Shown here one piece after another: positions 55,138 to 64,000 of a DNA stretch of 64,000 nucleotides. The stretch lies in contig JASXTE010000011.1 of NCBI GenBank assembly GCA_030280995.1, forward strand, positions 21,509,817 through 21,573,816, given 5' to 3'. How positions within the stretch are numbered: position 1 is the first letter of the stretch; every line of letters starts with the position of its first letter. A program made the translations under genes and the position numbers. The stretch comes from Hemileia vastatrix (taxonomy: Eukaryota; Basidiomycota; Pucciniomycetes; Pucciniales; Zaghouaniaceae). The notes below the pieces were generated by a model that saw only the letters and a list, made by a program, of their open reading frames with translations, was not told the DNA's origin and ran no database searches.

Positions 55138-57650
55138 AGCTCTATTCTTCCAATATGAAAAATGATTGATAATTATATTTTATTGATATTTTTGAACTTA
55201 AACCTATAGTTTATACATCTTTATTTAATATTTTTTTATTTAAAATGCACTTTAAGACTAAGAAAGTAATATAATAAAATAATTGGTAATAAAATACTAT
55301 TTTGCTTTTTTACACAATAATTGACAGTATGCTTGTGATAATTATACATGATATAAATAAATAATATAATAGGAAAATTTTAACAAAAATTTGAAAACTA
55401 AAACAAAACATTTAAAGAAATTTTAAACAATTGAACTTATGTATTTTATGAGTTTATTGTATTAATTTTTAAATGTGATAGTAAAATATTTTGGTTAGAT
55501 TAAAAATATCATTGAATTAAATTAAATAATTTAAGTAAAGTTTGAAGAAAAGATCTATCTACATACATAACCATTTAACTTCATTTCTTATTTTGTGATT
55601 ACTATATATAACTGTATAATTGACTGTAATAACTGAAAATTTATGAAAATTTAATAATTTATCTGCCTCAATATATTTATGATAATCTATTCAGTAACAG
55701 AAAAAATTTCTGACTCCTATCTTTTATTAGTTTTATTCATTGCAATGTAAAAAAAAATTTTTATCATGTTTTTGGTGGAAATTAGATTGAACTCTCAATG
55801 CAATCCTGTTTCCAAGTGTGGTTCAAGCTAAGTTAATCCATAAAAAAAATTTAGAATTTTTTAGAATTTTTATTAAGTATTTTTAAGTATAATAATTATT
55901 ATATTTTTATATCAAAATATTTTTATTAAATATTTTGAAGTTTTGAAAATAAGTACAAATTAAGAATCAATTTTTATAAAATATCATATTAAAAATAGTT
56001 TTAAGTTGATCATATATTATTATGATATGAGTTCTTTAAATATTGTAGATTAAGAAAATAACTTGAAATTAATTTTATACAACTATATTATAAAAAAAAG
56101 GTATCAGCTCTTTTGCTTAGATATGAAGAACTTCCAGGATAAAATTGGCAGTTTTGTAAAAAAAAAAAAGTAAATATCTTTTAAATCAATATATATTTCT
56201 ATAAAAAGTCAAATTTTAATATTTATTTTCTTTTTTAAATATGTAACGAAGATTTAAAATAATGCTATTTAAATTAATTTTTATAAAAATATACTCATTC
56301 CAGTATTGCTTTATGATAAGGCCAATTTCAAGAAGATATATAGGTTCTTCTGTTTAAATAAAATATCAAAGGGATTGTCTTTCATACATTTGAAAAATTG
56401 AATAGAAACATCATATAAGATCTACCAATCAGCATGAATATCAATATTTCAATAAATCATTGATAGATCCTGAACCCATATATTTAATTTTAGAGTTTTG
56501 TGTAAGTGTTCAGTTGTGAATTACTCCTATCAAAACTTTTATTCTAAAGACTAAAAAAGTGCACCTGAAAAGTTTCACTTAATTTATTTTTCAGCACCAT
56601 AGAATTAAAATATTTTTTCTATTCATTTTAAATATGGAATAATATTATTTTAAATTAAAATATGATTGCCTTCACTGCTGCTTTGCTACACGGGCACAAT
56701 CTAAATACCTATTGTGACTTTTTGACAAAATAAATATCAAATAATAGTTTTTCAATTTGAAACTGGTAGAATTATGAAGAAGTACCGCTTTGACCTATTT
56801 AATTCAGTTCTTGGACAATAATACAATCAAAAATTTTACCTGAAGCACATTTTTTAACATGATAACACTTTGCCAAATATATGGTGCTTATTCCCATGCT
56901 GACGCTGAAATTATCCCAGAATACAGCATTGAAGCAAAATCAAGCACTAAAATTATAGTTTAAATAAATTTATACTACTTTGTTTTTATTATCTTTAAAT
57001 TTTTAAATCTCTCTTGAATTTCAGTTTTTCATATGATAAATTTACTGAGTAGTGATTTGTTATTTCAACTCATGAGATTACTCTACCAAATAACCATATT
57101 TACATGAAATTTTGATGAATTAAATCATGAAAAGTTCCAGAATATCATATATGTATTACATTGAATAAATGTATATTTCAAAAATTCTTAGTAGTTGAAT
57201 ATTCAATGGAACAAAAAAAAAAGCAAAAATATATTTTCTTTTAATTTTAATCATCTTCTTTCATATAAAAATGTAAAAAAAATTGATTAAAATCCACTGA
57301 TATAAGAATTATACTTATTTCTAAACTTATAATAAAACAATTTATTAATTATTAGTTCTTAGTGTAAAGAAGCTATGAGAGGACTTCATTGAAACAGAAA
57401 TTAGGAAAACATATTGCTATCTTGTATTTTTTTAATTATGAGTCTTTTTACAGTATTATAGAATAAAATACTTTAGAATTTTAATGGTTCAATATGTTTG
57501 TTAAATAAATCCATTGAACTGAAAATATTTATATTGCATAATCAGAAATAATAAAAATACAAAAAAATTAGTTAATATGGTGTAAATTAAAAAATGAAAG
57601 CTTCAAATTCTTGGTTAAAAGGAGTTATCAATAAAAATAACCACTGATCT
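54884..57650. other. AT-rich gene-free interval
   Basis: 54884-55137 is purine-rich; 55138-57650 is extremely AT-rich with long A and T runs. No open frame, RNA gene or repeat unit recognised. It may be highly decayed repeat DNA. It ends at GATCT, the presumed left target copy of B2. Confidence 0.65.
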
Positions 57651-58827
57651 TGTCAGCCTAAATATCCTTAGGACTGAGTATTTCTTATGCTTAAAATAAG
57701 ATAACCTTAACTAGATTAAGCTTATATCTTAAAAATAAGGTTAAAATAATAATATATATTATTTTATTATATATATATATAATTATTATTCTATTATATA
57801 ATTTATAATAGTTTAAATAGCTTATCCATGGCCTAATAATACTTATTAAGGTGTTAATGGAGTCATAATATACTTATCTTAAGTGATATGAAGTAATTAT
57901 TGACATACATAAGCTTATATGTATACATAAATCTCATATTCAGTGAAATATGCAGTATATTATGTATATTTAGGTATATAAGTGGGTTTTAGCCCCTTAA
58001 TAGCCTATAACCTTTGTTTTTCTGATTATTTTAGGTCATATGGACGAAATCAGTGGACTCACAACGCCTACAGAAGCATAGACACCTATATCAGGCGCAT
58101 ACACCCAGTTTGGACAACTAAAATTACTTCCTTGGATGGTTATTCACGGATTTATGGGTTGAAAATATGTTTTTGGGTTAATGTGGATGCTTGGGGATGT
58201 TATTGGGGGCTTGGACATATTATTTGTTTCCTTTATATGCTTTTAGTTTCATTAAATCTCTTTTTGATCTTTTATTTTACCTGTTTCTTTATGGTATCCG
58301 CTTTTATCTGGGTTTTCTAATTATGGTATGGCTCTGTGTTATTATTAATAGTGATGGAGGGTCCTTACTGGAGGTCTGGGTGTTGAAACTGCTTGAAGTG
58401 GACGCCATGGGGAGGTGATGGGCCCTCACAGTGCTGTAATTGCCGGGGATAGCAGTGACATCATCTGGATTGAAGGTCTGTGCACTCCAGTGGATTTGGG
58501 TATAAGTAAGGAGGGATTTTGACGGTTTATGATAATCATTAAATTACTACACTTCAAATAAACACTACACTACAATTATTAACATCTAGAAATATATTAT
58601 AAAGCCCTTATAAATTGATATTATCTTTATAAAAGCTATAACTATATTTTATTCTTCTATTTTCCACCACTAGCACGCATTTAAATCCAAGTATTGTGAG
58701 TTTAACTTGAGTATAACTATTCTATTAGTCTTCCCCTGAGGTTTAATCACTAAATCATTTATTAATAAGTAGTTGGACCATAAAATAACACTATTATATC
58801 ATACTAATATACTAGACTGTACTGACA
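57651..58827 (+). repeat. B2 5' LTR (1177 bp)
   Basis: TGTCAGCC...CTGACA. It shares more than ten diagnostic bases with the solo LTR in A1 rather than with B1 (for example GGAGGGATTTTGACGG and TTTATAAAAGC), although the internal region is nearly identical to B1. Confidence 0.95.
57975..57982 (+). promoter_or_regulatory. TATA box, B2 LTR
   Basis: TATATAAG at the conserved offset. Confidence 0.6.
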
Positions 58828-58842
58828 ATTGGGGGTCTTTCC
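58828..58842 (+). other. B2 candidate primer binding site, at deletion breakpoint
   Basis: ATTGGGGGTCTTTCC is retained, and the deletion starts immediately after it. Confidence 0.65.
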
Positions 58843-61800
58843 TGTCCATAGAATTGTTTCAGCATTGTGGAATAGAATGACTGATTGTGAGGAACAGACA
58901 GTTAAGCTCACTAGTGATACAATTTCATCCTTAACATTGAACATTTCTCAATTAGCAACACGTAATAAAGAATTAGAGAAAGAACATTTGTCTCTAACTC
59001 TTAAATATGATTCATTGAGTAATAAATATAATGACCTTTCAAACAAATTCTGTGAGTTAGAAAAATTATATGAAACACACTTATTAAAAACTGAATCAAG
59101 AACAAAGTTATCTTTTGCACAGACAAATCAAAGTGTCTCTGAGCTGCTACAAAGATTAACTAAAGTTGAGATTGAAACTGCCAATCTACTAATGAACCAG
59201 GATAATCATAAGTATAATCAATATAATAATAATCCTTTCATTGGCAAAAGTGAATCTCATTCCTTCCCTGTACCACCACAATTAAAACCATCTGGTGGTA
59301 GTGTCAAATCTGAAAATGTAAGTCACAAATCCGTGCAGGAAGAAATACAAGACCATTTATCAAAAGTAAATGAGTTATTGAATTTACCTAAGATTAGTGA
59401 GATAAAATCCAATCAGAAGAACTGGCCTAAGATAGATCAGTACCCAACTTATGATGGGGAAGCCAGCTCTGATTGGCAACATTTTATTCAAAGAATTGAC
59501 AACTTGAAATTCTCATATAAGTTACCAGATGAAGAGATAACATCAAAATTAATTTCTTTATTTAAGGATGTTGCTTTATTATGGTTTGAAGCTGTCTTAA
59601 GTGAGGGTAGAGACTACTCTTGGGCTGAATGGAAACAACTTATTGAAAAACAATTTGGAGGTTCTAAATTCAGGCTTACTCAGCAGAGACTGTATGAGAA
59701 AACTAGGTATAATCCGTTGAATGGTGACAAACCTATGGTATTTTTAATGAATTTAAACAAAATCTTAAAAGCCATTGAGCCTCATATGGATTTTAACTTA
59801 TGGAAAGATAAGATAATTTACAAATTACCTATATCTGTCAGAGATATTGTTGTAGCTAGAACATTTAATGTTACTGAATATTCTGATTTTATTAATATTT
59901 GCAATGAAATATTATTGAACCATAAGTATGAATCAAGGTATTCCACTTATAAACAAAATGTTGAACCTGTAAAATCTCAGAATTCAAAAACACTTCAGGA
60001 GAAGCAGAAAAAACCTACTGCACCTGTAGTACCTAAAAAGTATGAAACAAATACTTGTTATAAGTGTAACAAACCTTGGGTAAAAGGTCACAAATGTGAG
60101 AAAAACATAAATATTGTTGAAAATCAACGTGAATCTGAAACTGAAACTGAAAAAAGTAAAGAATCAAGTGATTATGACAGCAATATCTCATATAGTGATG
60201 AAAATGAAGTCTGTATGTTGGAAGATGATTTGTCCATCTTTGAAAATCCAATATTAAATATGGACTCAAATGAATCTTTAATGAATTTTGAGGATGCTGA
60301 AATCATTAAGGATATACAAGCTGATAACTTGAAAATGACACCTATCACGGTTCCAGCTATCATTTCTGGTGAAAATGTTAATATAGTATTGGACACAGGA
60401 GCTGCTGGTTCAGTTGTTTCCACTAATACATTACAGAAAATTGATAGTGAATATAAGTTTAAGCTTGAACCACTTCAGAATAAAAATTGGAGAGGTTTTG
60501 GATCAGTACTACACCCCATTGGTAAATACAAAGCTGCTGTTTTCTTTAAACACCAACATGGTTATGTAAGGGTAACTTGTGACTTTGTAGTAATGGATAA
60601 TACAAATTGTAGTAACTGTTTTATCATTGGAAATGATATTCTGACTAAATTTGGTGTAAAATTAGACCCTGCTAATAATAATTTTACAATTGGCATGAAT
60701 GGTAAAAGGAAATTTAAAATAAATTCTTTTAACACAATCTTACACATTGAGTCAGTAACAAATTCCCCGTCTAAAGGAAGAGAATCCAATGAGATGGAAC
60801 TTCTGGAAACAGAAATTTCAAAAGCATCATTTGGCACTCAGATAAGTAAAACTGAGAAAGATAATATTTTGGAATTAATTAAAGCTTTTCCAATGGCTTT
60901 TGCACATGGTACAAATGAACTTGGCCTTGTAAAAGATCATGAAATGAAAATTAGTTTAACCTGTGACATGGATAATATTCCTGCTAGTCTTAAAAAGAAA
61001 CCATATCCTGCTTCACCAATGAAGAGGAAAGACATAGAGGATAATATTAAGATGTTATTAAAGATGAATATTCTTGAGAAGGTTGAAACTACACCAAAAT
61101 ATTGTGTAATATCACCAGTGCTGATTTCTTATGAACAAGATAAAGCAAGACTGTGCGGTGATTATAGAGCATTAAATACATTTACAGTAGATGATATTTA
61201 TCCCTTGCCAAGGATTGCCTCTATACATGCTACCCTTAAAGGTGCTAAATATATAAGTTGCCTGGATGGAAATAAAGGGTACCATCAAATTCCTGTTGAA
61301 AAGAATTCACAGAACTTTTTGTTGATAACAACACACATGGGAATTTATAAGTATGTCAGAATGCCATTTGGACCAAAGAATGCTCCATCAGTATTTCAAA
61401 AGTTAATGGATATAACATTCCATAATGAAATGATTGAGGGATGGTTAATGGTATACATTGATGACATCATAGTGTTCTCTAAAACTTTTGATGAACACTT
61501 AATCCATTTAAGGAAAGTATTTCAGAAAATGGATGAAATAAAAATGACCCTTGCATTGAAAAAATGTAAATTTGGGTTTGACTCTTTAAAAGTGCTTGGT
61601 CATATTGTATCTGGCTTACAAATATGTGTAGACCAAAATAAAGTGGCTGCAATAAAGAATATTGGCATTCCTCAAAATGTGAAGGATGTACAATCTTTTC
61701 TAGGAATGTGTGGTTATTATAGACAATATATAAAAAACTACCAATCAATTGCTGCACCACTGACCACACTGATAAAGAAATCAGAAGCTTTCATTTGGAA

Positions 61801-63889
61801 TAATGAAAGACAACAAGCTTTTAATAAGTTGAAAGAATGCTTAATGACAGCTCCTATCTTGGGATTACCAGATTTCCAATTACCTTTTGTATTATATACA
61901 GATGCAAGTTTTATTGGACTAGGTGCTGCTTTGCATCAAAAACAACTTATTGAAGGTAAAATGTCAGAAGTAGTAATCTGCTATATTTCACGTACTCTAA
62001 GAAGTAGTGAATTAAAATATGGTGCTACTCAACTTGAATGTTTGGCAGTAGTATGGGCTCTTGAAAAGCTACATTATTACCTTGAAGACCAAAAATTTGA
62101 GTTAATAACTGACTGTAGTGCAGTTAAGTCACTCTTAAACATGAAAACTCCTAATAGACACATGTTTAGATGGCAATTAGCGGTACAAGAATACAGAGGA
62201 CGGATGACTATTACACATAGAGCAGGAACCTTGCACTCTAATGTAGATCTGTTATCTAGAGTACCTCTGCCTAATAATGATGATAATCCTGCTTATGTTC
62301 CTGAATCAGAGATTATTAACATTTATGGCATTTATATTGTAGATCTTGAGGATGAATTTATGCAATCAATTCTTGATAATTATAATTCAGATCCTGACTT
62401 AAGTAAATTAACTACAATATTAAATGATCCATCTAATGCTTCAATGAATGTTTTAATAAAAACATTACCAGATAAGTATAAAGAGGCATTAGAGAAAGGA
62501 AAATTTTCCATTGAGGATGGTTTTATATATTACAGGAAAAAATTAAGTAATGTAATTGTAATTCCCCCTTCAATGAAGGAGTTAATGTTAAGTATATGTC
62601 ATGATGATATATTAGCAGGTCATTTTGACTACCATAAAACATTAACCAGAGTAAAAAACACGGCTTGGTGGATTAACATGTCTGAGGATGTTCAGAAATA
62701 TGTTGAAACATGTGATTCTTGTCAAAAATCTAAAAGATTAACAGGAAAAAGAGCTGGTTTATTACAACAAATTGAGCAACCAAAAGCTCCATGGGAAATC
62801 ATTAACATGGACTTTGTAACAGGTTTGCCAATAGCAGGGCATAAGAGTTATAACTCCTGCTGGGTAATTGTAGATAGATTTACAAAGATGTGTAAATTTA
62901 TTCCTACCCACAAAGAGGTTTCTGCAAAGGACTTAGCTTTTTTATGGTGGACACAAATGTTAAATACAGCAGGTTTCCCCAAAGCAATAGTTTCTGACAG
63001 AGATCCTAAATTTACTTCTGAGTTCTGGACGTCACTTATGGATGTTTCAGGGTGTCAATTAAAACTTTCTACAGCACACCATCCACAAACTGATGGGCTA
63101 GCAGAAAGAATGATACAAACCTTAGAAGATATGATAAGAAGATACTGTGCTTTTGGTCTAAATTTTAAAGACAATGACAAATTCACGCATGATTGGGTAA
63201 CCCTTATCCCAGGTTTAGAATTTGCATATAATAGTACAGTACATTCTGTCACTGGCAAAAAGCCATTTGAGTTATGGTTGGGTTATGTACCTAATACCCC
63301 TGCTAAAACTCTTAATAAGTTACCTAGATTGGATATTCATCCAGGTACTAAATCTTTTCTTCAGATGCAAGAATTATGCAGAAAACATGCTCAAGAATGT
63401 ATAAATAAGGCTTTTGAGTATGAAAAGAAAAGATGGGATAAAGCCCATAAAGAACAAATGTTCAAAGAGGGTGATGAAGTCCTTATTTCAACGCTACATT
63501 TCAATTTAAATGGTAATGTTAAATTGAAGGATCCATTCATTGGACCATTTGTAGTTAAAAAGATGGTTGGTAATAATGCTGTTGAGGTTATTCTTTATGC
63601 ACCTTATGATAAAAAACATCCAGTATTTCCTATATCTCTTATAAAACCATACCATTCTAATGATACTGCTCTCTTTCCAAGAAGATCAGGAAGGCATAAA
63701 CAGCAACCTGAAGAAATAGTGGAAAAAGCAGAAATTGAAAAGATACTCAAAAAGAGACACCTTACAAAAGAAAAGGGAGTTGAGTATCTACTAAGATTTA
63801 AAAATAAATCAAGTGAATATGACCAGTGGATTCCAGAAAATGAAATCTCTGATCTTAAAAATCTCTTGAAAAAATTTAAATCTAAATAA
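58829..63889 (+). CDS. B2 gag-pol polyprotein with chromodomain, 5'-truncated
   Basis: 1686 codons without a stop. The frame opens by fusion of the primer site to gag; the first ATG is at MTDCEEQTV near 58877. Approximate residues: coiled coil 20-110; capsid 200-400; zinc knuckle C-Y-K-C-N-K-P-W-V-K-G-H-K-C at 410; protease VLDTGAAGSVVS near 520; RT with FGPKNAPSVFQKLM and YIDDIIVFS at 876; RNase H LYTDASFIG near 1022; integrase HHCC finger 1257-1300, Asp near 1327, Asp in SDRDPKFTSEFW near 1388, Glu in GLAERM near 1424; GPF module near 1570; chromodomain 1631-1684 ending LLRFKNKSSEYDQWIPENE. All catalytic residues are present. Loss of ORF0 and gag start probably makes it dependent on another copy for particles. 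Confidence 0.93.
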   Translation: MGVFPVHRIVSALWNRMTDCEEQTVKLTSDTISSLTLNISQLATRNKELEKEHLSLTLKYDSLSNKYNDLSNKFCELEKLYETHLLKTESRTKLSFAQTNQSVSELLQRLTKVEIETANLLMNQDNHKYNQYNNNPFIGKSESHSFPVPPQLKPSGGSVKSENVSHKSVQEEIQDHLSKVNELLNLPKISEIKSNQKNWPKIDQYPTYDGEASSDWQHFIQRIDNLKFSYKLPDEEITSKLISLFKDVALLWFEAVLSEGRDYSWAEWKQLIEKQFGGSKFRLTQQRLYEKTRYNPLNGDKPMVFLMNLNKILKAIEPHMDFNLWKDKIIYKLPISVRDIVVARTFNVTEYSDFINICNEILLNHKYESRYSTYKQNVEPVKSQNSKTLQEKQKKPTAPVVPKKYETNTCYKCNKPWVKGHKCEKNINIVENQRESETETEKSKESSDYDSNISYSDENEVCMLEDDLSIFENPILNMDSNESLMNFEDAEIIKDIQADNLKMTPITVPAIISGENVNIVLDTGAAGSVVSTNTLQKIDSEYKFKLEPLQNKNWRGFGSVLHPIGKYKAAVFFKHQHGYVRVTCDFVVMDNTNCSNCFIIGNDILTKFGVKLDPANNNFTIGMNGKRKFKINSFNTILHIESVTNSPSKGRESNEMELLETEISKASFGTQISKTEKDNILELIKAFPMAFAHGTNELGLVKDHEMKISLTCDMDNIPASLKKKPYPASPMKRKDIEDNIKMLLKMNILEKVETTPKYCVISPVLISYEQDKARLCGDYRALNTFTVDDIYPLPRIASIHATLKGAKYISCLDGNKGYHQIPVEKNSQNFLLITTHMGIYKYVRMPFGPKNAPSVFQKLMDITFHNEMIEGWLMVYIDDIIVFSKTFDEHLIHLRKVFQKMDEIKMTLALKKCKFGFDSLKVLGHIVSGLQICVDQNKVAAIKNIGIPQNVKDVQSFLGMCGYYRQYIKNYQSIAAPLTTLIKKSEAFIWNNERQQAFNKLKECLMTAPILGLPDFQLPFVLYTDASFIGLGAALHQKQLIEGKMSEVVICYISRTLRSSELKYGATQLECLAVVWALEKLHYYLEDQKFELITDCSAVKSLLNMKTPNRHMFRWQLAVQEYRGRMTITHRAGTLHSNVDLLSRVPLPNNDDNPAYVPESEIINIYGIYIVDLEDEFMQSILDNYNSDPDLSKLTTILNDPSNASMNVLIKTLPDKYKEALEKGKFSIEDGFIYYRKKLSNVIVIPPSMKELMLSICHDDILAGHFDYHKTLTRVKNTAWWINMSEDVQKYVETCDSCQKSKRLTGKRAGLLQQIEQPKAPWEIINMDFVTGLPIAGHKSYNSCWVIVDRFTKMCKFIPTHKEVSAKDLAFLWWTQMLNTAGFPKAIVSDRDPKFTSEFWTSLMDVSGCQLKLSTAHHPQTDGLAERMIQTLEDMIRRYCAFGLNFKDNDKFTHDWVTLIPGLEFAYNSTVHSVTGKKPFELWLGYVPNTPAKTLNKLPRLDIHPGTKSFLQMQELCRKHAQECINKAFEYEKKRWDKAHKEQMFKEGDEVLISTLHFNLNGNVKLKDPFIGPFVVKKMVGNNAVEVILYAPYDKKHPVFPISLIKPYHSNDTALFPRRSGRHKQQPEEIVEKAEIEKILKKRHLTKEKGVEYLLRFKNKSSEYDQWIPENEISDLKNLLKKFKSK

Positions 63890-64000
63890 TACTGTTCATT
63901 CAGTATATGTATTATAAAAATTCTTTTTTATTTTATTATTTCATTCCTTAAGATTAATTAAAATGTCTTAACATTTTTTTTTTATTGTTTTTTTTTTGGA
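63890..64000 (+). other. B2 3' untranslated tail and start of polypurine tract
   Basis: It matches B1 51691-51800, ending in the T-run and TTTGGA that precede GGGTGAGGGAG in B1. The 3' LTR should start within about 15 bases beyond the window. Confidence 0.8.

Larger units (their letters stand above)
57651..64000 (+). mobile_element. Gypsy/chromovirus element B2, internally deleted, right end beyond window
   Basis: The 5' LTR is intact and followed by the primer-site candidate. The sequence then jumps directly to the position equivalent to B1 46655: about 1316 bp of leader, ORF0 and gag start are missing. The remaining gag-pol frame is uninterrupted. The window ends in the T/G tract just before the 3' LTR. 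Confidence 0.95.

Noticed and set aside
55138..57650. Possible mitochondrial insert or centromere-like AT-rich DNA
   Set aside because: Composition alone is not evidence. I saw no mitochondrial gene, tandem satellite or conserved block.
1..64000. CRISPR array, prokaryotic operon or phage interpretation
   Set aside because: Repeats are LTRs, minisatellites or motif arrays without spacer structure; splicing signals and retrotransposon content are eukaryotic.

Overview
This 64 kb window is an AT-rich graveyard of nested LTR retrotransposons. I could support no host gene, rRNA, tRNA or CRISPR array. The elements suggest a filamentous fungus, most likely a TE-swollen basidiomycete; a rust fungus (Pucciniales) is my best guess, by family resemblance only. 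Reasons: chromodomain Gypsy polyproteins, a second Gypsy type whose reverse transcriptase box reads F-I-D-D-G-G-I-K-G-P, copia elements with an initiator-tRNA half-molecule primer site, and two short introns (50 and 68 bp).

Layout. (1) 1-3904, minus: decayed Ty1/copia element (copia-1) whose RT runs off the left edge. (2) 3905-16501, plus: Gypsy element A1 with 1.45 kb LTRs, inserted into the presumed 5' LTR of copia-1 (remnant at 16506-16611); its pol is split by a solo LTR (10386-11562, TSD GAGCT). (3) About 17436-18138 and 31166-33297, minus: second copia (copia-2), split by Gypsy element A2 (18139-31165, minus, TSD ACGT). A2 is related to A1 and carries two plus-strand (antisense) genes between integrase and its 3' LTR. 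(4) 34081-43973, minus: complete Gypsy/chromovirus element C (TSD CATGC), with a 238 bp terminal-inverted-repeat element inside gag. (5) 44147-52984, plus: complete chromovirus B1 (TSD CCCAT), broken by five coding lesions. (6) 53393-54883: solo LTR of the C family (TSD GGAGT). (7) About 55138-57650: very AT-rich, no genes. (8) 57651-64000, plus: chromovirus B2, running off the right edge, with an uninterrupted 1686-codon gag-pol frame but about 1.3 kb of leader and gag start deleted.

How the parts work. B and C encode Gag (CCHC), aspartic protease, RT, RNase H, HHCC/DDE integrase and a C-terminal chromodomain; they share a noncanonical primer-binding-site candidate and a small overprinted frame (ORF0) upstream of the main gag frame. 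A elements have gag-protease in one ORF and RT-RNase H-integrase in another, with a spacer carrying a repeated peptide cassette, a tRNA-Lys-like primer site, and a long 3' region with repeated covarying hairpins.

The most notable candidate system is in A2 at 19280-22076: two tandem paralogous antisense genes, each with a Gal4-like C-X2-C-X6-C-X12/15-C-X2-C-X6-C cysteine cluster and a candidate spliceosomal intron. A ten-copy 20-25 bp motif array lies between them.
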